From NCBI GenBank assembly GCA_003151815.1, contig PLYN01000007.1, forward strand, positions 1 through 57,666: a stretch of 57,666 bases of DNA. The letters run 5' to 3'. The DNA comes from Bacteroidota bacterium. Its GTDB lineage: Bacteria > Bacteroidota > Bacteroidia > 2-12-FULL-35-15. Positions within the stretch are counted from its first letter, which is position 1; each line of letters starts with the position of its first letter. The notes beneath the pieces were generated by a model, which saw only the letters and a program-made list of their open reading frames with translations, was not told the DNA's origin and ran no database searches. The position numbers and the translations under genes are program-made. This document shows positions 7,865-16,598 of the stretch, in pieces.

Positions 7865-8743
7865 ATGAAAGTTGCTATTTACGGCCGTCCTACCAGTAAT
7901 AATATTTCAGAACAGGTTCAGTGCTTATTTCATAAGCTCAACGAATATAAAACCGAAATGCTTATTTATGAGCCGTTCTATAATTTTCTTAAACAAAAAA
8001 TACACATTAGCGGTGCCATTAAAACGTTTAATACACATTCAGATCTAAATGGTGATGTTGACTATATGTTGAGTATAGGTGGTGATGGAACTTTTTTAGC
8101 AACGTTAAACTTTGTCAGAGATTCGGGTATACCTATTTTAGGTGTAAATACAGGACATTTAGGCTTTTTGGCAAACGTAGCACAAATTGAAATTAACAAC
8201 GCGATCGATGCCTTGTTAAATAAAAAATTCAGCATTGAAAAACGCGCATTATTAAGTGTTTCCGCTCCCAATAATTTATTTGGTGAGGTAAATTATGGTT
8301 TAAATGAGTTAACTATTTTTAAAAAAGATAGCTCCTCCATGATCACTATCCATACGTATATTAATGGAGAATTTCTTAACTCTTACTTTGCAGATGGCTT
8401 AATAATAGCCACACCAACAGGTTCTACGGCTTATTCCTTAAGTTGCGGAGGACCATTAGTAATGCCCGGTTCACAAAACTTTGTAATTACACCCATTGCA
8501 CCACACAACTTAAATGTTCGTCCATTGGTTATTTCCGACAATAATATCATTACTATTAAAGTGGAAGCGCGCAGCGGTCATTATCGTGCAACCATTGATT
8601 CCAGAAGCGAAGTAATTGACTCCTCTATTGAGCTTACGCTTAAAAAAGCAGATTTTCAACTTCACCTTGTTAAATTACAAAATCAAAACTTTTTTAATAC
8701 TATCCGTAACAAACTATTATGGGGTTTAGATAAACGAAATTAA
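7865..8743 (+). CDS. nadK: NAD kinase
   Basis: NadK phosphorylates NAD to NADP in the cytoplasm. The 292-residue protein has the GGDGT motif at 72-76, GVNTGHLGFL at 93-102 and the NAD-binding DGLIIATPTGSTAYSLSCGG block, with the usual C-terminal beta domain. It lies between the CBS protein (12 bp gap) and recX (1 bp gap), so the three are probably one transcript. Confidence 0.97.
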   Translation: MKVAIYGRPTSNNISEQVQCLFHKLNEYKTEMLIYEPFYNFLKQKIHISGAIKTFNTHSDLNGDVDYMLSIGGDGTFLATLNFVRDSGIPILGVNTGHLGFLANVAQIEINNAIDALLNKKFSIEKRALLSVSAPNNLFGEVNYGLNELTIFKKDSSSMITIHTYINGEFLNSYFADGLIIATPTGSTAYSLSCGGPLVMPGSQNFVITPIAPHNLNVRPLVISDNNIITIKVEARSGHYRATIDSRSEVIDSSIELTLKKADFQLHLVKLQNQNFFNTIRNKLLWGLDKRN

Positions 8744-8744
8744 A

Positions 8745-9236
8745 ATGTCTGATTTCGATTCTCCAAAAGCAAAAAAAAAACTTACTCCCACCCAAGCTTT
8801 ATTAAGAGCGCAATTATCCTGCGCTTACCAGGAGCGCTGTCAACAGGAGATACGCGACAAACTCTATGAATGGGGCTTATATTCCGATGCTGTCGAAAGC
8901 ATAATAGCAGACTTGATAATCAATAATTTTTTGAATGAGGAACGTTTTGCAAAAAGCTATGCCGGCGGTAAATTCAGAATAAAAAAATGGGGAAAAATTA
9001 AAATAAAGATCGAATTAAAAAAACGTAAGATCTCTGAATACTGCATCAAAAAAGCAATGGAAGAGATTCCAGATAAAGATTATATCACAACGATAAAACA
9101 ATTGATCGCAAAAAAATCAAAAGAAATAAAAGGGGGCAAATTACAAATACGTAATTATAAAATTGCGCAATATATTGCTTCTAAAGGCTTTGAGCAAAAC
9201 CTGATCTGGGATGTTTTGAGAATAGAAGAAGAGTGA
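8745..9236 (+). CDS. recX: RecX family regulatory protein
   Basis: A 163-residue basic protein with three-helix repeats typical of RecX: RAQLSCAYQERCQQEIRDKL (repeat 1), INNFLNEERFAKSYAGGKFR (repeat 2) and KGFEQNLIWDVLRIEEE (repeat 3). RecX binds RecA filaments and limits their growth. The family usually starts with R-x-x-S/C-x-R-E, here degenerate (CAYQERC). It starts 1 bp after the nadK stop. No recA is in the window. Confidence 0.88.
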   Translation: MSDFDSPKAKKKLTPTQALLRAQLSCAYQERCQQEIRDKLYEWGLYSDAVESIIADLIINNFLNEERFAKSYAGGKFRIKKWGKIKIKIELKKRKISEYCIKKAMEEIPDKDYITTIKQLIAKKSKEIKGGKLQIRNYKIAQYIASKGFEQNLIWDVLRIEEE

Positions 9237-9251
9237 ATGGTTTCAGAATCT

Positions 9252-9286
9252 CAACTTTAAACTTTCAAACTTTGAACTTTAAACTA
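9252..9286. repeat. Dispersed AAACTTTGAAC-type repeat
   Basis: The stretch AACTTTAAACTTTCAAACTTTGAACTTTAAAC is built from alternating AAACTTT and CTTTGAA/CAAA units. The same words recur in priA (39544-39657) and around 55794-55912. It overlaps the last codons of the convergent gene at 9279-9752. Confidence 0.75.
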
Positions 9287-9752
9287 ATTTTTCTTCCTGC
9301 AATACTGGCAACGCTTCCTTCTTATAAAGAACCGGAATAGTTCTTCGCAACACCTTTCCCTCCGGACCTTCAAAATAAATCACCAATCGCGGAAACGAAA
9401 ATTTGGGTGTTTTAAAATAAACTGATCTTATTTTATTACGTTCAATGCGCGGTGTTTTACTTGTTAAAAAACCATCCTTAATGCGAATAAGCGAAATAAA
9501 CAAAAGAAAAAGTGCAGCGTAATTGAGTGGCATTTTTAAAAAATTAACCCCTGAATTGGTCACAGAAGCCGCAACATAAACAAACAAAAAAGCAAACAGG
9601 ATATAATTTAACATGCTGATTATTCCCCAGCCTTCGCCCAATTCATGGACTGGTGGTACCCTTACAACTTCTTTGCTACTGATAATAAAAATATCTTCGT
9701 CGGTAATATGGCAATATTCTTTTTTATTAATCCTGAAATATTTTGTTTGCAT
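9279..9752 (-). CDS. Hypothetical membrane protein with two TM helices (PH-like)
   Basis: From the ATG at 9750-9752 the protein is 157 residues and begins MQTKYFRINKKEYCHITDED. Two hydrophobic helices are visible (about 53-72, IISMLNYILFAFLFVYVAAS, and about 83-97), followed by a soluble beta-rich part (IRSVYFKTPKFSFPRLVIYF). The layout suggests a bacterial PH-type membrane protein but no family motif is decisive. The frame is open up to 9848, but that extension is translation of a palindromic repeat and is rejected. The last codons overlap another repeat. Confidence 0.6.
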   Translation of the reverse strand: MQTKYFRINKKEYCHITDEDIFIISSKEVVRVPPVHELGEGWGIISMLNYILFAFLFVYVAASVTNSGVNFLKMPLNYAALFLLFISLIRIKDGFLTSKTPRIERNKIRSVYFKTPKFSFPRLVIYFEGPEGKVLRRTIPVLYKKEALPVLQEEKLV

Positions 9753-9786
9753 TTTTTTTTGTTTCAAAGCAAAAGTATAAAAAAAG

Positions 9787-9865
9787 AACCACAGAGGCAC
9801 AGAGAACACTAAGAAACACGGAGAAATTCTCTGTGAAACTCCGTACACTCCGTGTCTCCGTGGTT
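9787..9865. repeat. Long inverted repeat, CCACAGAGGCACAGAGAAC family
   Basis: The left arm starts AACCACAGAGGCACAGAGAA at 9787. The right arm ends CTCCGTGTCTCCGTGGTT at 9865. The arms are about 37 bp, imperfect, with a short loop. Other members lie at 28451-28565, 50062-50137 and 56838-56912. This copy sits immediately upstream of the prfB promoter. Confidence 0.85.
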
Positions 9866-9891
9866 AAATTTTTTTAATTCCCAATTATTAT

Positions 9892-9899
9892 TAACTTTG
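9892..9899 (+). promoter_or_regulatory. Putative -7 box of prfB (near-leaderless)
   Basis: TAACTTTG is a perfect TAnnTTTG element and ends only 4 bp before the prfB ATG at 9904. A transcript starting 4-7 bp downstream would begin at or next to the start codon. A T-tract lies at the -33 position instead of TTTG. Confidence 0.5.
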
Positions 9900-9903
9900 C
9901 CTC

Positions 9904-10993
9904 ATGATTACAACTGACCAACTAAAAGACCTTCGGGAGCGCATGAGTGCGTTAAGGGGGCATCTTTGACCTCGATCGTAAGTTACTAGAAATAGCCGAA
10001 GAAGAAGAAAAAGCACTTGCTCCCAATTTTTGGGATAACCCTAAAAAAGCGGAAGAGCTCCTCAAACAAACCAAGATCAAAAAAGACTGGACAAAATCTT
10101 ATGCCGCTTTATCAAGCAGTATGGATGACCTTACCCTTTTGTATGATTTTTACAAAGAGGGCGAAGCCACCGAAGACGATGTGCAACAACAGTTTCAGAG
10201 CACCTTAAAAATGCTGGAAGAAATTGAATTTAAAAATATGCTCAGTGGCAAAGAGGATGTTTTAAGTTGCGTGATACAGATCAATTCGGGTGCAGGTGGT
10301 ACAGAAAGCTGCGATTGGGCCGAAATGCTCATGCGCATGTACATGATGTGGGGCAATAAACACGGGTATAAAATAATTGAAACCGATCGCACTGACGGTG
10401 ATGCGGCAGGAATAAAATCGGTTACATTAGAATTTGTCGGTGATTATGCTTTCGGTTATTTAAAAGGTGAAAACGGTGTACACCGTTTGGTACGCATCTC
10501 TCCCTTCGATGCCAATGCAAAACGCCATACTTCATTTGCATCTGTTTATGCTTATCCCTTAATTGATGATACCATTGAGATTGATGTTAATCCGGGAGAT
10601 ATTGAATTTGAAACATTTCGTGCAGGCGGTGCCGGCGGACAAAATGTAAACAAAGTAGAAACGGCAGTACGACTGTATCATAAGCCATCAGGCATCATCA
10701 TAAAAAATCAGGAATCGCGTTCACAATTACAAAATAAAGAGAACGCTATCAAACTTTTAAAATCTCAATTGTTCGAAATTGAATTACGTAAACAACGCGA
10801 TGCAATTGATAAAATAGAAGGGACTAAAAAGAAAATTGAATGGGGTTCACAAATTCGCAATTACGTTTTCCAACCCTATAAATTAATTAAAGATATTCGT
10901 ACAGGTCACGAAACATCGAACGTTCAGGCTGTGATGGATGGTGACCTGGATGATTTTATAAAAGCATATTTGATGGAGTATGGGAATTCGTAA
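9904..10993 (+). CDS. prfB: Peptide chain release factor 2, with programmed +1 frameshift
   Basis: RF2 reads UAA and UGA. The gene has two parts: codons 1-21 (9904-9966) end at an in-frame TGA at 9967-9969, and the main frame resumes at 9968 and runs to TAA 10991-10993, giving 362 residues after a +1 shift. In the shifted product the RF2 recognition tripeptide SPF is at 199-201 ([15 protein letters not shown]) and the catalytic GGQ at 244-246 ([10 protein letters not shown]). RF2 feeds back on its own synthesis by competing at the UGA. The 3' end of the gene is duplicated at 11377-11439 beyond an MNT gene. Confidence 0.96.
9955..9970 (+). promoter_or_regulatory. RF2 programmed frameshift site
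   Basis: AGGGGG (9955-9960), an internal Shine-Dalgarno element, is followed after 3 bp by CTT TGA C (9964-9970). This is the canonical RF2 frameshift signal, with spacing as in E. coli: the ribosome slips on CTT, skips T9967 and continues at GAC. Both sides of the shift translate into RF2-like sequence. Confidence 0.95.
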
Positions 10994-11058
10994 AGGATAA
11001 TCCGTGTGTTGTCAGTTCGAGCGGAGTCGAAAACGTGTGAGAGCTTTAACCGTTTAAT

Positions 11059-11349
11059 TCAGACATAAATTAAATCCTCATTTATGTATTTCAAAAATCG
11101 TTCTGAAACGTGGGGTCCTTTTCTTATTATGTCTATTTTCATATTTAATTTACGCTCTAAATAAACGTAAAGCCCCATCAATAAACTATAAGACGGTTTC
11201 TTTAAACTCACTAAAATATCAACATCGCTATCCGATTTTTCCTCACCCCGTGCGTAAGAACCAAACAAAGCAATCTCCTCTACCCCAAATTGCTTTTGCA
11301 AATATGGTTTCTCGGTTTTAATTAATTCTATGATGCTTTGCTTGTCCAT
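11059..11349 (-). CDS. MNT-type nucleotidyltransferase (MntA-like antitoxin), solitary
   Basis: A minimal nucleotidyltransferase of about 96 residues from the ATG at 11347-11349. GSYARGEEKSDSDVD fits the GSX10DXD signature of MntA antitoxins, which inactivate HEPN toxins by adding AMP to a tyrosine. The start MDKQSIIEL is preferred over the ATG five codons upstream. No HEPN gene is adjacent, so it is an orphan or acts in trans. It is convergent with prfB and lies between the intact prfB and a second copy of the prfB 3' end, strong evidence of insertion. Confidence 0.88.
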   Translation of the reverse strand: MDKQSIIELIKTEKPYLQKQFGVEEIALFGSYARGEEKSDSDVDILVSLKKPSYSLLMGLYVYLERKLNMKIDIIRKGPHVSERFLKYINEDLIYV

Positions 11350-11376
11350 AAAGCAAATATACAAAAAATATTTTTT

Positions 11377-11439
11377 GTTATAAATGATGATTTAGACGAT
11401 TTTATAAAAGCATATTTGATGAAATATGGGAATTCTTAA
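11377..11439 (+). pseudogene. Duplicated, diverged 3' end of prfB
   Basis: The stretch ends in [17 protein letters not shown] and a stop, matching the RF2 C-terminus ([18 protein letters not shown]). Over the last 57 bp nine bases differ from 10937-10993; four of the seven changed codons are synonymous (GAC/GAT, CTG/TTA, GAT/GAC, TCG/TCT). Similarity stops just after TAA and fades upstream of about 11377. The offset is 446 bp. It is a remnant or foreign copy flanking the MNT gene. Confidence 0.9.
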
Positions 11440-11452
11440 ATGAACCTCACTC

Positions 11453-11482
11453 CAAGGGATTAATATTCAAGGGATTAATATT
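11453..11482. repeat. Perfect 15-bp tandem duplication
   Basis: CAAGGGATTAATATT occurs twice in direct succession (11453-11467 and 11468-11482), next to the prfB-tail copy and just downstream of the nuclease gene. It is probably a slippage or insertion scar. Confidence 0.8.
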
Positions 11483-11495
11483 AAAACGGTGTTTT

Positions 11496-12575
11496 CTATA
11501 CAGCTTCTTTTGATTTATCATAACTCTCAACTGTCTTAAATAATTCGTCTGCAAATTTAAAGATATCGTCTAATGTTGTAATTTCTTTTTTTGTTTCTTT
11601 TTTTTGTTCGTCAAAAATACCGATGAATTTTTTTGCGCCTAAATAAAATCGGCAAATTGTTTTTCTATTATTATCATCGAGTAATATAGCAAAATAGGAT
11701 TGTGCATCTCTATGTGTAACTCTTGTTGCATTTATTTTTTGTCTCAAGATTGTTTTTACAATCATAAAACCTTCAAGCTCTTCTTCTGTCGTTACAATTT
11801 TATTTACGTCTTCTTTTGCTTGTTCTGCCTGAATAGCAGCTTGGTCTTTAGTCGCTTGATCTTCTTTTGTTAGTGCGGTTTTTAATCGCTCAGTAATTAA
11901 ATCGCTAATATGTTGTTGAACTGATTTTTTTGTCAAGTTTGTAAACTGCTCAAGAACTTTTGCGGAAATATTGCTTGGGTAAACTTGTTTAGCAAAATGT
12001 TTAACGAAGTCGGGGGTTGGATTTAAAAGTTCTTGTTGAATTAATTGTTTTAATTCGTTCATATATTTTAATTCGCTCGCTGTATTTACAATACTTTCAG
12101 CGTCAAAAACTGTTTTGTGAAATTTTTTAAGTTCTTCAATTTGATTTTCTTTTATTTCTGAAATGTTAAATTCCAAAAATGGTTTTTCATCCATTTTGTT
12201 TGGCTCAACTAAGTCAGAGTAAAAACGATAAACAATTCCATTTGTTAAAATTCCAAACTTCGCTTTAGAAACGTGAAAGTATCGTAAAAGCTGTCCATCG
12301 TGCAGATTTAAATTCTGTGCCCAATGCTTACACTCAACCAAAATAGTCGGCGTACCTTCTCTCAAAATTGCGTAATCTATTTTCTCGCCTTTCTTTAGTC
12401 CAATATCTGATATAAATTCAGGTACGACTTCAAGTGGATTAAAAACATCATAACCTAAGGCTTGTAAAAAAGGCATTATGAAAGCGTTCTTTGTTGCTTC
12501 TTCAGTTGCAATTTGTTCTTTTAGTTTTGCAACTCTATCCCCGAGTTGTTTTATTTGGTCTTTGAAGTCCATCAT
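11496..12575 (-). CDS. Stand-alone type I restriction R-subunit N-terminal domain nuclease
   Basis: A 359-residue protein with an HsdR_N-like PD-(D/E)xK nuclease domain in the first ~130 residues: E25/E26, D67 (GEKIDYAIL), E81-C-K83 (ILVECKHW) and Q95-x-x-x-Y99, the QxxxY motif typical of HsdR nucleases. No helicase domain follows. Instead there is a helical, charged middle (Lys/Gln/Glu-rich coiled coil around 220-250) and a C-terminal block (SYFAILLDDNNRKTICRFYL) conserved in this Bacteroidota family. It is divergent from an XRE regulator. A defence role is inferred from the family and from its island position. Confidence 0.82.
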   Translation of the reverse strand: MMDFKDQIKQLGDRVAKLKEQIATEEATKNAFIMPFLQALGYDVFNPLEVVPEFISDIGLKKGEKIDYAILREGTPTILVECKHWAQNLNLHDGQLLRYFHVSKAKFGILTNGIVYRFYSDLVEPNKMDEKPFLEFNISEIKENQIEELKKFHKTVFDAESIVNTASELKYMNELKQLIQQELLNPTPDFVKHFAKQVYPSNISAKVLEQFTNLTKKSVQQHISDLITERLKTALTKEDQATKDQAAIQAEQAKEDVNKIVTTEEELEGFMIVKTILRQKINATRVTHRDAQSYFAILLDDNNRKTICRFYLGAKKFIGIFDEQKKETKKEITTLDDIFKFADELFKTVESYDKSKEAV

Positions 12576-12734
12576 TTTTATATTTATTAATTTGTGAAAA
12601 TAAGGTTAGCTTCTTTTTCATTGCTTACCATTTATGGATAAACAGTTTTAAACACCTTAACAAATATATAACTATTTTTATATTGATAGCAATAGTGCTA
12701 TCATAAAAATTTACATTATCACCAATTTTCCTTT

Positions 12735-13004
12735 GTGAAACAACAAAGGAAAAAGGCATACAAGCGAAAACAGGTTTTTGATAGTGAAGGGCTTGAAGTA
12801 TTTGCAATTCAACTTAAAAAAATCAGAATGAGTAAAGACTATACTCAAAGGCAATTAGCGTTTGAATCTGGTCTTTCATTAAGTCAAATTGCCCGAATAG
12901 AAACTTCCAGAATTAATCCTACCTTAAGTACAATATTTACCATCGCTCGAACACTTGAAATTCCTTTGTCCGAATTATTTAACTTCGAATTGCCTGATAA
13001 ATAA
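12735..13004 (+). CDS. XRE-family helix-turn-helix regulator
   Basis: An 89-residue DNA-binding protein with a Cro/C1-type HTH at about 37-61 (TQRQLAFESGLSLSQIARIE) and the following helices (NPTLSTIFTIARTLEIPLSE). The start is GTG at 12735, preceded by an A+T-rich 159-bp gap shared with the divergent HsdR_N nuclease, so it may control that gene. The N-terminus is Lys/Arg-rich, and its exact start is uncertain. Confidence 0.88.
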   Translation: MKQQRKKAYKRKQVFDSEGLEVFAIQLKKIRMSKDYTQRQLAFESGLSLSQIARIETSRINPTLSTIFTIARTLEIPLSELFNFELPDK

Positions 13005-13054
13005 TATATTTGTTTATCGAAAAATTAAACTCTAATTTCCAATAAAAATAACTA

Positions 13055-13399
13055 ATGCTTAAAGTTTACCACAACACCCGCTGTTCAAAAAGTCGCGAAG
13101 CATGTAGCATTTTACAAGAAGAAAATATTCCCTTCGAAACAATTGAATATTTGAAAACGCCTCCTTCTCAAAATGAAATAAAAACATTGTTAAAAATGTT
13201 GGGCATGAAGGCGGAAGATATTGTTCGCAAGGGAGAACCGCTCTATAAAGAAAAATTCACAGGCAAAAAAAATTCTGAAACAGAATGGATAAAAATACTT
13301 TCTGAAAATCCGATTTTAATAGAACGTCCTATCATTGTTAAAGGAAACAAAGCGGTGATAGGAAGGTCTCCTGAAAAAGTGTTGGAACTCTTAGAATAA
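13055..13399 (+). CDS. ArsC family (thioredoxin-fold) reductase
   Basis: A 114-residue ArsC/Spx-type protein. The redox Cys is C10 in HNTRCSKSR, and the conserved Arg lies in the LIERPIIVKG loop near residue 94. The length matches ArsC-like reductases of the YfgD type, which lack an ars operon context. No arsenic transport gene is nearby. Reduction of arsenate with glutaredoxin-type electron donors is the family function; the physiological role here is unclear. Confidence 0.88.
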   Translation: MLKVYHNTRCSKSREACSILQEENIPFETIEYLKTPPSQNEIKTLLKMLGMKAEDIVRKGEPLYKEKFTGKKNSETEWIKILSENPILIERPIIVKGNKAVIGRSPEKVLELLE

Positions 13400-13413
13400 T
13401 TTTAGACCGGGAC

Positions 13414-14583
13414 CTAAACACTTTGAGGTAACTCTACAATAAAGGTTGTTCCTTCATTTGCTTTACTTGTAAAATTAATAGTGCCTTTCATTAATTCTAT
13501 ATACTGCTTAACAATATTTAATCCAAGCCCGGTACCTTGAATATTTATTGCATTCGTAGCCCGAAAAAATTTCTCGAATAAATTATTCTGTTCTTCCTCT
13601 GGAATACCCATTCCATTATCTATAATTTTGATGGATACCAATTTGTTAGTTACGTCCGTATAAAGATGTATCTCTTTATTTTCATCCGAATACTTACTTG
13701 CATTAGAAAGCAGGTTCAGTAATACATTCCGCAATATTTTTTTATCTTGCAATATATCTTTTTTCCCTTTATGAATATGATTAATGCTCTGCCCTTTCTT
13801 GAGAATACCATTCATTTCCTGCATGATATCTTCAACAAATTCGATAAGGTTAACAATCTCTTTTTCAAAATCCACTTTACCTTGTTCCAATTTTTCTAAT
13901 GATAAGAAATCATTTAAAATAGCTGTGAGATTCTTTACCGATGCTTTGATCCGTTTGGTATGTTTCTTCCTGTTCTCCTCCTGCCCTTCCTGTGTATATT
14001 GCTCCACAAGTGAAACACTCGACAACATGGCAGTTAGTGGTGTCCTGAATTCATGAGAAGCCATCGCTACAAACCGCGATTTCATTTCATTTAATTCAAT
14101 TTCTTTATTTAAGGCTGTCGTGAGTGTTAATGTTTTTTCATTAATACGATTTTCAAGTTCCTGATGCAATTGTTTTAATTCATTTTCAGCATCCTTTTGT
14201 TCTGTAATATCTGTAATAAAAACAACTACTAATTTTTCACCGTTCGAGTCATATGGCACTATACTGATTTCTACCGGAAATAAACTGCCATCCTTTTTGA
14301 GTGCACTTAAATCCATTCCATTTCCCATCGGTCGAGCGGTTCTATTTTCAAAAAATGCATCACGGTGATGCGTATGTTTATGACGAAAATTATCCGGAAT
14401 TAATAATTCAACAAGTTGTTCTGAAAGTTCAGAATCTCCATAACCAAAAAGTTTCTCCGCGAAGGGATTCGCAAATTCAATAATTCCTTTTTCTCCAACT
14501 ACTAATATTCCAACGGTTGCACACGCCAAAAGGACTTTAAAACCTGCATCATTTTCCACTTTTTTTACATACTGCTCAGTCAT
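13414..14583 (-). CDS. PAS-domain sensor histidine kinase
   Basis: A 389-residue soluble histidine kinase. A PAS domain spans about 15-130 (ILVVGEKGIIEFANPFAEKL; FPVEISIVPYDS; FITDITEQK). A coiled-coil linker at 130-165 is followed by the H-box MASHEFRTPLTA with His177. The catalytic domain has the N-box NVLLNLLSNASKYS, the G1 box DNGMGIP and the G2 box GTGLGLNIVK. No transmembrane segment and no signal peptide are seen, so it probably senses a cytoplasmic or redox cue. No response regulator is adjacent. It is convergent with the ArsC-like gene. Confidence 0.93.
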   Translation of the reverse strand: MTEQYVKKVENDAGFKVLLACATVGILVVGEKGIIEFANPFAEKLFGYGDSELSEQLVELLIPDNFRHKHTHHRDAFFENRTARPMGNGMDLSALKKDGSLFPVEISIVPYDSNGEKLVVVFITDITEQKDAENELKQLHQELENRINEKTLTLTTALNKEIELNEMKSRFVAMASHEFRTPLTAMLSSVSLVEQYTQEGQEENRKKHTKRIKASVKNLTAILNDFLSLEKLEQGKVDFEKEIVNLIEFVEDIMQEMNGILKKGQSINHIHKGKKDILQDKKILRNVLLNLLSNASKYSDENKEIHLYTDVTNKLVSIKIIDNGMGIPEEEQNNLFEKFFRATNAINIQGTGLGLNIVKQYIELMKGTINFTSKANEGTTFIVELPQSV

Positions 14584-14987
14584 AAAAATTTATTCTGGTG
14601 CATTTATACTCGGATAATATTGTATTGAAAAATAAAATAGTTTTTTTGACATTTAATTAAACTTATTTTTAGAATATCCCACAAGTTGACACTACTGTAT
14701 CACCATTATTTACTATAATCTATAGAAAATAAAATGGTTATATAATTAATTTTTTTATTGAAAATTTTTAAGACTTCAGGGGGTGAAGTTAGTATTTGTT
14801 TGAAAATGTCGACTTTTTAAATGAATGACATTCATCACTCTGAATTTTATTCAATAATATTATTCTGAATCAAATTCGATAATTTACAAATATTTTGGCG
14901 TATCATTCAGTACCATTTAAACGGATTTATTGTAATTTCACGGCAAATTATTTTTAAACTCAATTTAACATCTAAATAAAAATTAAA
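14584..14987. other. Intergenic region between divergent histidine kinase and fumC
   Basis: About 400 bp of A+T-rich DNA without a plausible coding frame. It must hold the promoters of both divergent genes, but no clean TTTG-N(17-23)-TAnnTTTG pair is visible; TAATTTCA at about 14934 is a weak -7 candidate for fumC. No RNA gene is recognised. Confidence 0.5.
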
Positions 14988-16385
14988 ATGGAATTCAGAA
15001 TTGAAAAAGACACAATGGGTGAAGTAAAAGTACCCGCTGATAAATATTGGGGTGCACAAACAGAACGCTCTCGTAACAACTTTAAAATAGGACCAGAGGC
15101 ATCAATGCCGATAGAAATAATTTACGCGTTCGGTTATTTAAAAAAGGCTGCTGCTATGGCTAACCATGAGTTAGGAGTATTAGCTGCCGATAAAAAAGAC
15201 CTGATCGCAAAAACATGTGATGAGATCATTGCCGGTAAATTAAATCATGAATTTCCATTGGTGATATGGCAAACCGGTTCAGGGACACAATCAAATATGA
15301 ATGTGAATGAAGTGGTATCCAATCGTGCTCACGTATTGCAAGGCAATAAATTAGGTGAAGGTAAAGTATTTATTCATCCGAATGATGATGTAAATAAATC
15401 GCAATCGTCTAATGATACTTATCCAACAGCTATGCACATTGCCGCATACAAACAAGTTGTTGATATTACAATTCCCGGTTTGGAAAAATTAAGAAATACC
15501 TTACTGAAAAAATCGACAGACTTTAAAGATATTGTAAAAACAGGGCGTACACATTTTATGGATGCAACTCCATTAACACTTGGACAAGAATTTAGTGGTT
15601 ATACCCAACAAATTACGAATAGCATTCGTGCCATTAAAAATTCCCTAGAAGTGGTGCGCGAACTGGCATTAGGAGGAACAGCAGTAGGAACAGGGTTAAA
15701 TACTCCTAAAGGATACGATGTTTTAGTAGCAAAAAAAATTGCAGAACTTACAGGTTTACCTTTCATTACGGCTCCAAATAAATTCGAAGCTTTAGCTGCT
15801 CACGATGCAATGGTTGAATTATCAGGTGCTTTAAAACGTTCTGCAGTTTCATTGATGAAGATTGCGAATGATGTGCGTATGTTGAGTTCAGGACCTCGTT
15901 GCGGAATCGGTGAAATTATTATTCCTGATAACGAACCGGGCTCCTCCATCATGCCCGGCAAAGTGAATCCAACACAGCCGGAAGCATTGACAATGGTATG
16001 TGCTCAGGTAATGGGGAATGATGTTGCCGTTTCTATCGGTGGCTCAAACGGTCATTTTGAGTTGAACGTTTTCAAACCCCTGATTGCTGCCAACGTTCTG
16101 CAATCAGCTCGTTTGATAGGTGATGCCTGTGTTTCATTTAATGACAACTGCGCAGCAGGCATTGAACCGAATTTACCTGTATTAAAACAACATCTTGAAA
16201 ATTCATTGATGTTAGTAACCGCTTTAAATACGCATATTGGTTATGACAATGCTGCTAAAATAGCGAAGACAGCGCATAAAGGAAATAAAACATTGCGTGA
16301 AGCTGCTTTAGAATTAGGCTTGTTGACGAATGAACAATTTGATCAATGGGTGAAGCCTGAGGAGATGTGCGGCTCTTTGAAATAA
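14988..16385 (+). CDS. fumC: Class II fumarate hydratase
   Basis: FumC interconverts fumarate and malate in the TCA cycle without an iron-sulfur cluster. The 465-residue protein has the family start ([21 protein letters not shown]), the substrate-binding [10 protein letters not shown] and [12 protein letters not shown] segments, and the superfamily signature [11 protein letters not shown] in the mobile SS loop. It is monocistronic and ends about 95 bp before a strong bidirectional terminator. Confidence 0.98.
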   Translation: MEFRIEKDTMGEVKVPADKYWGAQTERSRNNFKIGPEASMPIEIIYAFGYLKKAAAMANHELGVLAADKKDLIAKTCDEIIAGKLNHEFPLVIWQTGSGTQSNMNVNEVVSNRAHVLQGNKLGEGKVFIHPNDDVNKSQSSNDTYPTAMHIAAYKQVVDITIPGLEKLRNTLLKKSTDFKDIVKTGRTHFMDATPLTLGQEFSGYTQQITNSIRAIKNSLEVVRELALGGTAVGTGLNTPKGYDVLVAKKIAELTGLPFITAPNKFEALAAHDAMVELSGALKRSAVSLMKIANDVRMLSSGPRCGIGEIIIPDNEPGSSIMPGKVNPTQPEALTMVCAQVMGNDVAVSIGGSNGHFELNVFKPLIAANVLQSARLIGDACVSFNDNCAAGIEPNLPVLKQHLENSLMLVTALNTHIGYDNAAKIAKTAHKGNKTLREAALELGLLTNEQFDQWVKPEEMCGSLK

Positions 16386-16410
16386 GTTTTTAATGCTTTT
16401 ACAACTTAGC

Positions 16411-16478
16411 TTGTCATCCAGAGCATAGCGAAGTATCTTATTTATAAAACAAGATGTTTCAGGCGTTCAACATGACAA
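16411..16478. repeat. Palindromic dispersed repeat (TTGTCATCC...AACATGACAA)
   Basis: The stretch starts TTGTCATCCAGAGCATAGCG and ends GGCGTTCAACATGACAA, with inner AAGTATCTT / AAGATGTTT words, so its ends pair (TTGTCAT / ATGACAA). It resembles the GTCATcctGAGCG interspersed element seen in many bacterial genomes. A related fragment (TTGTCAGTTCGAGCGGAGTC) lies at 11010-11029 after prfB. Confidence 0.6.
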
Positions 16479-16480
16479 AA

Positions 16481-16515
16481 AACAAGCCCGATAATTATTG
16501 GTTATCGGGCTTGTT
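16481..16515. terminator. Bidirectional intrinsic terminator between fumC and the mannose-1-P guanylyltransferase gene
   Basis: A perfect 14-bp stem (AACAAGCCCGATAA / TTATCGGGCTTGTT) with a 7-nt loop. A-rich flank on the left and T/A-rich flank on the right let it serve both convergent genes. Confidence 0.9.
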
Positions 16516-16598
16516 AAATTTAAAGAAAAATCAATACTAATTCATTTAAAAAAATCCATACATCAGCACATTTCCAAATTAGCACATCAACTAATTAA

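Noticed and set aside
9753-9848. N-terminal extension of the gene at 9279 (starting MYGVSQ)
   Set aside because: It is a translation of the palindromic CACAGAG repeat and is not a family-like start.
10995-11040. A possible terminator or small RNA after prfB
   Set aside because: The stretch TTGTCAGTTCGAGCGGAGTC is a fragment of a dispersed repeat without a usable stem and T-run.
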